A DNA stretch of 64,000 nt from Antedon mediterranea (taxonomy: Eukaryota; Echinodermata; Crinoidea; Comatulida; Antedonidae): NCBI RefSeq assembly GCF_964355755.1, contig NC_092671.1, positions 18,318,001 through 18,382,000 on the forward strand. The letters are read 5' to 3'. The notes beneath the pieces were generated by a model. That model was not told the DNA's origin, did not search any database, and was given only the letters and a program-made list of their open reading frames with translations. Positions 50,201-62,200 of this stretch are shown here, one piece after another (positions within the stretch are counted from its first letter, which is position 1; each line of letters opens with the position of its first letter). Position numbers and translations under genes: made by a program.

Positions 50201-53200
50201 TAGCATTGTGCTCGCTGCAATATCATTGTGCTCGCCGCATCATGTACATAAATTGTACATAAATCATGTACATAAATTGTACATAAATCATGTACATAAA
50301 TTGTACATAAATCATGTACATAAATCATGTACATAAATTGTAATAAGGTAATAGAATACTTGCCTGCACAAAAAGTTCCATCACCCTCATATCCGTCGTT
50401 ACATATACAGTTGTAAGACCCTTCTGTATTTTCACAGTAACTGTTATTAAAACAGTCAAACGTTAGTTCTTCACACTCATCAATGTCTAGGTGTATTAAA
50501 ATTCATCAAGTAAGTATAAAGTGCAAAATATAGATAATATTGGATAAAAGTATACCACACTGGTAATCAGCATAACTGTTTATAACAGGTATTAAATTTA
50601 GTGAATTCTTAAAAATAAACAAGAATAAAAGAGTGAAGCCTTTTCTCATCTCATCCTAAGGTAAAACTGCCATTCATGTGGTCAACTTGATATTTAAACT
50701 AGGCATATGAAAATGTAATGAGATGTTCCCATACAGGTATGAAACCATCCTTTAAAATCTTATGAAAATCAGACAATAACTTTTTGAGTAATCCTGAAAA
50801 ATTAAAACTAAAATCTATCGAAAGAAACAAACAAACACACATGCATGAAAACATAACTCAACTCATGAAATATTTTCATCATCCAACTCAAAAACATTCA
50901 TTATTTGTATATTATATTCTATCTATATTTTAGTACCTTCACAAATTTCACTGGTTACATTTAGTATGTAACCAGTGTTACAGTTGCAAATGTAGCTGCC
51001 AATTGTATTTGAGCATGTAGAACGATCTGGACATGTGAACGTATCAGCAAGGCACTCGTCAATATCTAAAAAAACACCAACATTTTAAAATTAGGGTAAA
51101 TAGAATAAACATGTAATACTCTTGTATTCATTATTATCTATACTTACTGTACCTGTATTCTGCCCTAGATAATGAAAGTCGTAACATAAGAGTACAATAT
51201 TTAAAATTTTGCAATTTTAAATCAGGATATAGATATGTCAAAACACGTACCTTGGCAACGTTTTGTAGCAGCAGGGGAAAATATTCCTGACAGACATTGA
51301 ACCTCTGTTGGGGTGGGTGGATCAAGAATATATCCAGTATCACATACAGCTTCAATAAAATCACCATTAGCAATAATGACGCCTTGTGCAACCCATTCAC
51401 CATTCTCAAAATCAGCTGGATTTTCACAATTCACTAATTTTTAAAAAGAATATTCCAAAAACATTCATTAGATTAATATACTGTTAAAAACAGATTTTAG
51501 TTCTCTACAGGCCATTTTGTTTAAATGTAATGTTATAGTGTACATTCCAAAGCCTTAATTTTACTTAGAAATTGTAAATATGATTATTGTCACTATTAGC
51601 TTTTGCAGTTCAATGATAATCACCTATTTGCCTCTGTTTGTCTCTCTTTTTTAAACTCTTATGTAAAACAAACCTATACAATATAATGGTCCTATGTTTT
51701 ATTACCTTATGCACCTTTTAATGAGAATTACTGTAGTGAAAAAGCTTATTTGTTATGAAAATGATGTGTTATGGAAATAAATGTGGGGTCGTCCCACTTT
51801 TATTATAATTCTCTGTTTTATATGTGTATATATGTTATATATTATAACAATAAAGGTACATCTGTAACAATTAATTATTTGCATGAATATTTCGCTTTCT
51901 ATTGTATATTACTACGATTTTTACAGTGTTAAAAGTAGTTAAAATGCAGGTATATTTACATAAAAAGATGATTGATTTCAATATGAAACCTATACTTTCA
52001 TTTACAATTTTAAAGAAGATGTTAATTAAAATATAAAGATAAACATGGTAATAAAATTATGTGAACTGTCATTGAAATCGTTCTTATAAAATCTTGTTCA
52101 TGTTCGGGTAGAGAGGCTATAAACTCAGAGGAGGCGTATAAAATATCCTCCCTTTTTACCAAGACAAAAAGGATGAGATGAAAAAGATGAATGCAGAAGT
52201 TTGAAAACTAGATAATAAGGATGATAGCATTGGATGATGCAAGTCCAAGATGCTAATTTGTCTGTGTGTGCATGTGAGACGCTTCATACCCGATGTCATC
52301 TTATTATAATACTACTTCAATATACAATTTGTGATGTTTACATGAACTTTATCATTCATTTTTTTTAATGTATTTACAATTTAATTGTTTTAAATTGGTA
52401 ATAATCATCTAATTCAGCGCTTGGCTGCAATATTGTTTTATTGAATAAAACTGAAATGCCGACTGAAATGCCGGACATTGACTTTAAAACCTACATAAAC
52501 AGCTTGGGAATATTCCCTGTATAGTTCCATCTTGACATATAAGAGTGCTGTTTCCTTCTAAAGTACGCCCACTATAGCACTCGTAAATGAAGATCTGATT
52601 CTCAAGGTACCGAGAGCGTTGAACCGATGGGCTCAGCCGATTACCAAACGCTAGTGTTTGTGGTGCAGCACAGCTTCCTATTGTAACAAAGTTGTTAAAA
52701 CATGTTATAAACTGACTGGCCGACCATTTGAAGACATTATAATTATTATACTCCTCATGAAACAGCCTGTAGATGGATTAAAAGTTAAGTTATAACTAGC
52801 GTCTTTGATTATTTAATTGTACTCTGCTCTGCTTTGCATCGAAAACTGTTGCCTACATGACCTGATTCAAACTTAAACCTTATATATTAATATATAAGAG
52901 ATTATACTGATATTAACAGTTAAATAACTCCTTTGGAAAACTCCTATTAACACTTTCCAGTGAATGTATTTATTACTTTATACTTGATCAATTTCATTAT
53001 TTAAAGTATTACATAGGACTTTAAGGTGAAACACCACATGCTCTTACCGTCGCAAATTGTGGCGGTCTCATCATAGTTATCAGGACAATCATTAATATTG
53101 TCATCACAGAAGAGACTTTTATCTATACACAATGCATTATCACATCGAAGTTCGGTTGTATTGCAAGGACCTGAGAAGATAAAAAACTTTAGTAAATGTA

Positions 53201-56200
53201 GTCCTACAATTTTTGTTTTCATTATTTTGTTTTGCTGCAATAAAATAACTAAACATAAATGCAAAAATACCATAAACAACTTACCACATGCGGCTTCATT
53301 TTCATCTAAATAATCATCACAGTCTTGAACCTTGTCACAGAAAGCATCTTCAGGTATACACTTGCCTGCTCCAGGGCACGCTTTAAACGTGTTAAAACAC
53401 ACAGTGGTATTAACTGTACATACAAAAAAAACCAGAATATGATATTTAAACAAGTTCCTTCAAAGAATCACGTTGAAATTAAAAACTAGTTCGGTAGTTA
53501 AATGGCCTTGAAGTTGAATGGTTCGGTAGCAGATTGGTTTAGTAGCACATGGCTCAGTTGTTTAGGTTTGTGATGGCTTGTTAGTAAATAATTAGAATCT
53601 TCCCTCATCGACAGTGTTTGTTGATGGTTCTGAAATGAGCATGACTTAGTACTTTGGAGTAAAATGGCTCTGCTATTGGTTCAGTTACAATACAGCATAG
53701 TAATAAAACATTAAGTAGTTTAGTAGTATTCACAGGTACTGTGGTTAACACTTCAAAAATAATATTTCAAATATTTTTTTTAACTCAAATGAATTATGAT
53801 ATCTCTTAAAACAAATTACTGAAAGAAAAAATAGCCTGGAGGTATACAATAATTTTATAAAAAGTAATTTTATACCGTCATGTACCAAAAGGTTACAAGT
53901 AAAACAACAAATTGAATAAATATTGTCAATAAATCGATTACCTGACTCAGTAGTAGAATGCTCAGTAGTTTAACAGCTCTGTAGTGGATGGCTATGTAGT
54001 TGACAGCTCGATTGTAGATTTTAGAAGTTATATAATTATTATTAAATGAAAACATAGAGCAAATTATGTCTAGTTTACAAATTTAAGAAAACTCAATTGC
54101 ATGATTATAGTTAAGAAGTCGATTACCTGAATCAGTAGTAGTTGATGGTTCAGCTGTAGCTGGTTCAGCTGTAGCTGGTACAGTTGTAGCTGGTACAGTT
54201 GTAGCTGGTACAGTTGTAGCTGGTACAGTAGTAGCTGGCTCAGTTGCAGCTGGTTCAGTTGCAGCTGGTTCAGTTGCAGCTGGTTCAGTTGCAGCTGGTT
54301 CAGTTGCAGCTGGTTCAGTTGTAGCTGGTACAGTTATAGCTGGTACAGTTATAGCTGGTACAGTTGTAGCTGGTTCAATTGTAGCTGGTACAGTTGTGGC
54401 TGGTTCAGTTGTGGCTGGTTCAGTTGTAGCTGGTACAGTTGTAGCTGGTTCAGTTGTAGCTGATTCATTCGTAGAAGGTTCAGTAGTAGATGGTTCGGTA
54501 GTAGATGGCTCTGTTGTCGACGGTTCTGTTGTTGAAGGCTCAGTAGTCAAGGGCTCTGTCGTTGATGGCTCTGTGGTTGATGGTTCAGTAGTCGATGGTC
54601 CAGTAGTAGATCGTTCGGTAGTCAATGGTTCAGTACTAGACGGCTCAGTAGTTGAGGGTTCAGTAGTCGATGGCTCTGTAGTAGACGGCTCTGTTGTTGA
54701 TGGCTCTGTGGTTGATGTTTCAGTAGTAGATGTTTCAGTAGTGGATGGCTCAGTAGTAGATGGCTCTGTTGTCGACGGTTCTGTGGTTGAAGGCTCAGTA
54801 GTCGAGGGCTCTGTCGTCGATGACTCTGTGGTTGATGGTTCAGTAGTCGATGGTCCAGTAGTAGATCGTTCGGTAGTTGATGGCTCAGTAGTTGATGCCT
54901 CAGTAGTAGATGCCTCAGTAGTAGATGTTTCAGTAGTTGAGGGTTCAGTAGTTGAGGGCTCTGCTGTTGATGGTTCAGTAGTAGATGGTTCAGTAGTTGA
55001 CGGTTCAGTAGTCGATGGCTCTGTAGAAGACGGCTCTGTTGTTGAAGGTTCAGTAGTCGAGGGCTCTGTCGTTGATGGCTCTGTGGTTGATGGTTCAGTA
55101 GACAATGGTTCAGTAGTAGACGGCTCAGTAGTAGACGGCTCTGTTGTTGATGGCTCTGTGGTTGATGGTTCAGTAGTAGATGTTTCAGTAGTTGATGGCT
55201 CAGTAGTAGATGGCTCTGTTGTCGACGGTTCTGTGGTTGAAGGCTCAATAGTCGAGGGTTTTGTCGTCGATGACTCTGTGGTTGATGGTTCAGTAGTCGA
55301 TGGTTCAGTAGTAGATCGTTCGGTAGTTGATGGCTCAGTAGTTGATGGCTCAGTAGTTGATGGCTCAGTAGTTGATGGCTCAGTAGTTGATGGCTCAGTA
55401 GTTGATGCCTCAGTAGTAGATGTTTCAGTAGTTGAGGGTTCAGTAGTTGAGGGCTCTGCTGTTGATGGTTCAGTAGTAGATGGTTGAGTAGTTGACGGTT
55501 CAGTAGTCGATGGCTCTGTAGTAGACGGCTCTGTTGTTGATTGCTCTGTGGTTGATGGCTCAGTAGTTGAGAGCTCTGTCGTAGAAGGTTCAGTAGTAGA
55601 TGGTTCAGTAGTTGAAAGCTCAGTTGTTGAGGGCTCTGTAGTAGATAGCTCTGTTGTCGAAGGTTCTGTTGTTGAAGGCTCAGTAGTCGAGGGCTCTGTC
55701 GTCGATGGCTCTGTGGTTGATGGTTCAGTAGTCAATGGTTCAGTAGTAGGCGGCTCAGTAGTTGAGGGTTCAGTAGTCGATGGCTCTGTAGTAGACGGCT
55801 CTGTTGTTGGCTCTGTGGTTGATGGTTCATTAGTTGAGGGCTCTGATGTTGATGGTTCAGTAGTAGATGGTTCAGTAGTAGATGGTTCAGTAGTTGACGG
55901 TTCAGTAGTCGATTGCTCTGTAGTAGACGGCTCTGTTGTTGATGGCTCAGTAGTTGAGGGCTCTGTTGTAGATGGTTCAGTAGTAGATGGTTCAGTAGTT
56001 GATGACTCGGTAGATGGAAGCTCAGTAGTAGATGTTTTAGTTGTTGATGGCTTTGTGGTTGATGGTTCAGTAGTCGACGGTTCTGTGGTTGAAACCTCAG
56101 TAGTCGAGGGCTCTATCGTCACTGGCTCTGTGGTTGATGGTTCAGTAGTCAATGGTTCAGTAGTAGAAGGCTCAGTAGTTGATAGCTCTGTTGTTGAGGG

Positions 56201-59200
56201 CTTTGTTGTTGATGGTTCAGTAGTAGGGGGTTGTATAGTTGATCGTTCAGTAGTCGATGGCTCTGTTTTCGATGTCTCTGTGGTTGATGGATCAGTAGTT
56301 GAGGTCTCTGTAGTTGATGGTTCAGTAGTCGATGGCTCTGTAGTAGACGGCTCTGTCGTAGACGGTTCTGTTGTCGATTTATCAGTAGTTGGGGGCTCTG
56401 TCGTTGATGGTACAGTAGTTGATGGCTCGCTAGATGAAGGCTGAGTAGTAGATGTTTCAGTTGTTGAGGGCTTTGTCGTTGATTGTTCAGTAGTTGAGGG
56501 TTCAGTAGTCGATGGCTCTGTAGTAGACGGCTCTGTAGTAGACGGTTCTGTTGTCGATTTATCAGTAGTTGGGGGCTCTGTCGTTGATGGTACAGTAGTT
56601 GATGGCTCGCTAGATGAAGGCTGAGTAGTAGATGTTTCAGTTGTTGAGGGCTTTGTCGTTGATGGTTCAGTAGTTGATGGTTCAGTAGTCGATGGCTCTG
56701 TAGTAGACGGCTCTGTTGTTGATGACTCTGTTGTTGATGACTCTGTGGTTGATGACTCTGTAGTTGATAACTCTGTAGTTGATGGCCCTGTAGTTGATGG
56801 CTCTGTAGTTGATGGCTCTGTAGTTGATGGCTCTGTAGTTGAGGGCTCTGTTGTTGATGGTTTAGTAGTAGATCCTTCAGTAGTTGATGGCTCAGTAGTT
56901 GATGGCTCAGTAGTAGATTGTTCAGTAGTTGAGGGCTCTGTCGTTGATGGTTCTGTAGTAGATGGTTCTGTAGTAGATGGTTCTGTAGTTGATGATTCAG
57001 TAGTCAAGGGCTCTGTAGTAGACGGCTCTGTAGTTGATGGCTCAGTAGTTGAGGGTTCAGTAGTAGATGGTTCAGTAGTCGATGGCTCTGTAGTAGACGG
57101 CTCTGTAGTAGACGGCTCTGTAGTAGACGGCTCTGTAGTAGACGGCTCTGTTGTTGATGACTCTGTGGTTGATGGCTCAGTAGTAGACGGCTCTGTTGTT
57201 GATGGTTTAGTAGTAGATCCTTCAGTAGTTGTGGGCTCAGTAGTTGATGGCTCTGTAGTTGAGGGCTCTGTAGTTGAGGGCTCTGTAGTTGAGGGCTCTG
57301 TTGTTGATGGTTTAGTAGTAGATCCTTCAGTAGTTGAGGGCTCAGTAGTTGAGGGTTCAGTAGTTGAGGGCTCAGTAGTTGAGGGTTCAGTAGTTGAGGG
57401 CTCAGTAGTTGAGGGCTCAGTAGTTGAGGGCTCAGTAGTTGAGGGCTCAGTAGTTGAGGGCTCTGTAGTTGAGGGCTCTGTAGTAGATCCTTCAGTAGTT
57501 GATGGCTCAGTAGTTGATGGCTCAGTAGTAGATTGTTCAGTAGTTGAGGGCTCTGTCGTTGATGGTTCTGTAGTAGATGGTTCAGTAGTTGAGGGCTCAG
57601 TAGTTGAGGGTTCAGTAGTTGAGGGCTCTGTAGTTGATGGTTCAGTAGTTGAGGGCTCTGTCGTTGATGGTTCAGTAGTAGATGGTTCAGTAGTCGATGG
57701 CTCTGTAGTAGACGGCTCTGTTGTTGATGACTCTGTGGTTGATGGCTCAGTAGTTGAGGGCTCTGTTGTTGATGGTTTAGTAGTAGATCCTTCAGTAGTT
57801 GATGGCTCAGTAGTTGATGGCTCAGTAGTAGATTGTTCAGTAGTCGATTGTTCAGTAGTCGATGGCTCTGTAGTAGACAGCTCTGTGGTTGATGGCTCAG
57901 TAGTTGAGGGCTCAGTAGTTGATGGCTCAGTAGTTGATGGCTCAGTAGTTGATGGCTCAGTAGTTGATGGCTCTGTTGTTGATGGTTCAGTAGTTGATGG
58001 TTCAGTAGTTGATGGTTCAGTAGTTGAGGGCTCTGTAGTTGATGGCTCTGTTGTTGATGGTTTAGTAGTAGATCCTTCAGTAGTTGATGGCTCAGTAGTA
58101 GATTGTTCAGTAGTTGAGGGCTCTGTCGTTGATGGTTCTGTAGTAGATGGTTCAGTAGTTGAGTGCTCTGTTGTTGATGGTTCAGTAGTTGAGGGCTCTG
58201 TAGTTGATGGCTTTGTTGTTGAGGGCTCTGTTGTTGATAATTCAGTAGTTGATGGTTCAGTAGTTGATGGTTCAGTAGTTGAGGGCTCTGTAGTTGATGG
58301 CTCTGTTGTTGATGGTTTAGTAGTAGATCCTTCAGTAGTTGATGGCTCAGTAGTAGATTGTTCAGTAGTTGAGGGCTCTGTCGTTGATGGTTCTGTAGTA
58401 GATGGTTCAGTAGTTGAGTGCTCTGTTGTTGATGGTTCAGTAGTTGAGGGCTCTGTAGTTGATGGCTTTGTTGTTGAGGGCTCTGTTGTTGATAATTCAG
58501 TAGTTGATGGCTCAATAGTTGAGGGTTCAGTAGTTGAGGGTTCAGTAGTTGAGGGCTCAGTAGTTGAGGGCTCAGTAGTTGAGGGCTCAGTAGTTGAGGG
58601 CTCAGTAGTTGAGGGCTCAGTAGTTGAGGGCTCAGTAGTTGAGGGCTCAGTAGTTGATTGTTCAGTAGTTGATGGTTCAGTAGTTGAGGGCTCTGTAGTT
58701 GATGGCTTTGTTGTTGAGGGCTCTGTTGTTGATAATTCAGTAGTTGAGGGCTCAGTAGTTGAGGGCTCAGTAGTTGAGGGCTCAGTAGTTGAGGGCTCAG
58801 TAGTTGAGGGCTCAGTAGTTGAGGGCTCAGTTGTTGAGGACTCAGTTGTTGAGGGCTCAGTTGTTGAGGGCTCTGTAGTTGATGGCTCTGTAGTTGATGG
58901 CTCTGTAGTCGATGGCTCTGTAGTTGATGGTTTAGTAGTAGATCCTTCAGTAGTTGATGGCTCAGTAGTTGATGGCTCAGTAGTAGATTGTTCAGTAGTT
59001 GAGGGCTCTGTCGTTGATGGTTCTGTAGTAGATGGTTCAGTAGTTGAGGATTCAGTAGTCGGTGGCTCTGTAGTAGACGGCTCTGTAGTTGATGGCTCAG
59101 TAGTTGATGGCTCAGTAGTTGATGGTTCAGTAGTTGAGGGCTCTGTTGTTGATGGTTCAGTAGTTGAGGGCTCTGTCGTTGATGGTTCAGTAGTAGATGG

Positions 59201-62200
59201 TTCAGTAGTCGATGGCTCTGTAGTAGACGGCTCTGTTGTTGATGACTCTGTGGTTGATGGCTCAGTAGTTGAGGGCTCTGTTGTTGATGGTTTAGTAGTA
59301 GATCCTTCAGTAGTTGATGGCTCAGTAGTTGATGGCTCAGTAGTAGATTGTTCAGTAGTCGATGGCTCTGTAGTAGACGGCTCTGTTGTTGATGGCTCAG
59401 TAGTTGAGGGCTCTGTAGTTGAGGGCTCTGTAGTTGATGGCTCAGTAGTCGATGGCTCAGTAGTCGATGGCTCTGTTGTTGATGGTTCAGTAGTTGATGG
59501 TTCAGTAGTTGAGGGCTCTGTAGTTGATGGCTCTGTTGTTGATGGTTTAGTAGTAGATCCTTCAGTAGTTGATGGCTCAGTAGTAGATTGTTCAGCAGTT
59601 GAGGGCTTTGTCATTGATGGTTCTGTAGTAAATGGTTCAGTAGATGAGGATTCAGTAGTCGATGGCTCAGTAGTTGAGAGCTCTGTAGTTGAGGGCTCTG
59701 TAGTTGATGGCTCAGTAGTTGAGGGCTCAGTAGTTGAGTGCTCTGTTGTTGATGGTTCAGTAGTTGATGGTTCAGTAGTTGAGGGCTCTGTTGTTGAGGG
59801 CTCTGTTGTTGATGGCTCAGTAGTTGATGGCTCAGTAGTTGAGGGCTCAGTAGTTGAGGGCTCAGTAGTTGAGGGCTCGGTAGTTGAGGGCTCAGTAGTT
59901 GAGGGCTCAGTAGTTGAGGACTCAGTTGTTGAGGGCTCTGTAGTTGATGGCTCTGTAGTTGATGGCTCTGTAGTTGATGGCTCTGTAGTTGATGGCTCTG
60001 TAGTAGATCCTTCAGTAGTTGATGGCTCAGTAGTTGATGGCTCAGTAGTAGATTGTTCAGTAGTTGAGGGCTCTGTCGTTGATGGTTCTGTAGTAGATAG
60101 TTCAGTAGTTGAGGATTCAGTAGTCGGTGGCTCTGTAGTAGACGGCTCTGTAGTTGATGGCTCAGTAGTTGATGGCTCAGTAGTTGAGGGTTCAGTAGTT
60201 GAGGGCTCTGTAGTTGATGGTTCAGTAGTAGATGGTTCAGTAGTCGATGGCTCTGTAGTAGACGGCTCTGTTGTTGATGACTCTGTGGTTGATGGCTCAG
60301 TAGTTGAGGGCTCTGTTGTTGATGGTTTAGTAGTAGATCCTTCAGTAGTTGATGGCTCAGTAGTTGATGGCTCATTAGTTGAGTGCTCTGTTGTTGATGG
60401 TTCAGTAGTTGATGGTTCAGTAGTTGAGGGCTCTGTTGTTGATGGTTTAGTAGTAGATCCTTCAGTAGTTGATGGCTCAGTAGTAGATTGTTCAGTAGTT
60501 GAGGGCTCTGTCGTTGATGGTTCTGTAGTAGATGGTTCAGTAGATGAGGATTTAGTAGTCGGTGTCTCTGTAGTAGACGGCTCTGTAGTTGAGGGTTCAG
60601 TAGTTGAGGGCTCTGTAGTCGATGGTTCAGTAGTTGAGGGCTCTGTCGTTGATGGTTCAGTAGTAGAAGGTTCAGTAGTAGATGGTTCAGTAGTCGATGG
60701 CGCTGTAGTAGACGGCTCTGTTGTTGATGACTCTGTGGTCGATGGCTCAGTAGTTGAGGGCTCTGTTGTTGATGATTTAGTAGTAGATCCTTCAGTAGTT
60801 GATGGCTCAGTAGTCGATGGCTCAGTAGTCGATTGTTCAGTAGTTGATTGTTCAGTAGTTGAGGATTCAGTAGTTGAGGATTCAGTAGTCGGTGGCTCTG
60901 TAGTAGACGGCTCTGTAGTTGATGGCTCAGTAGTTGAGGGTTCAGTAGTTGAGAGCTCTGTAGTTGATGGTTCAGTAGTTGAGGGCTCTGTCGTTGATGG
61001 TTCAGTAGTAGATGGTTCAGTAGTCGATGGCTCTGTAGTAGACGGCTCTGTTGTTGATGACTCTGTGGTTGATGGCTCAGTAGTTGAGGATTCAGTAGTC
61101 AAGGGCTCTGTAGTAGACGGCTCTGTAGTTGATGGCTCAGTAGTTGAGGGCTCTGTAGTTGATGGTTCAGTAGTTGAGGGCTCTGTCGTCGATGGCTCTG
61201 TAGTAGACGGCTCTGTTGTTGACGGCTCTGTCGTCGATGGCTCTGTAGTAGACGGCTCTGTTGTTGACGGCTCTGTAGTTGACGGCTCAGTAGTTGACGG
61301 CTCAGTAGTTGACGGCTCAGTAGTTGACGGCTCAGTAGTTGATGGCTCTGTAGTTGATGGCTCAGTAGTTGATGGTTCAGTAGTAGATGGCTCTGTCGTT
61401 GATGGTTCAGTAGTAGATGGTTCAGTAGTAGATGGTTCAGTAGTCGATGGCTCTGTAGTAGACGGCTCTGTTGTTGATGACTCTGTGGTTGATGGCTCAG
61501 TAGTTGATGGCTCAGTAGTTGATGGCTCAGTAGTTGATGGCTCAGTAGTAGATGGTTCAGTAGTTGAGAGATGTGTCGTCGATTGTTCAGTAGTAGATGG
61601 TTTAGTAGTTGAGGGTTCAGTAGTCGATCGCTCTGTAGTAGACGGCTCTGTTGTTGATAGCTTTGTGGTTAATGGCTCAGTAGTTGAGGGCTCTGTAGTT
61701 GATGGCTCTGTAGTTGATGGCTCAGTAGTTGAGGGCTCTGTAGTTGATGGTTCAGTAGTTGATGGCTCTGTAGTTGATGGCTCAGTAGTTGAGGGTTCAG
61801 TTGTTGAGGGCTCTGTAGTTGATGGCTCTGTAGTTGATGGCTCCGTTGTTGATAGTTCAGTGGTAGATCTTTCTGTAGTTGATGGCTCAGTAGTTGATGG
61901 CTCAGTAGTAGATTGTTCAGTAGTTGAGGGCTCTGTCGTTGATGGTTCTGTAGTAGATGGTTCAGTTGTTGAGGGTTCAGTAGTCGATGGCTCTGTAGTA
62001 GACGGCTCATTTGTTGATAGCTCTGTGGTTGATTGCTCAGTAGTTGATTGCTCAGTAGTTGAGGGGTCTGTTGTTGATAGCTTTGTGGTTAATGGCTCAG
62101 TAGTTGAGGGCTCTGTAGTTGATGGCTCTGTAGTTGATGGCTCTGTAGTTGATGGCTCAGTAGTTGAGGGCTCTGTAGTTGATGGTTCAGTAGTTGAGGG

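Noticed and set aside
49500-50340. Open frames of 60-164 codons on both strands.
   Set aside because: Produced by the 20-bp and 24-bp minisatellites; they encode the unit repeated and have no splice or start context.
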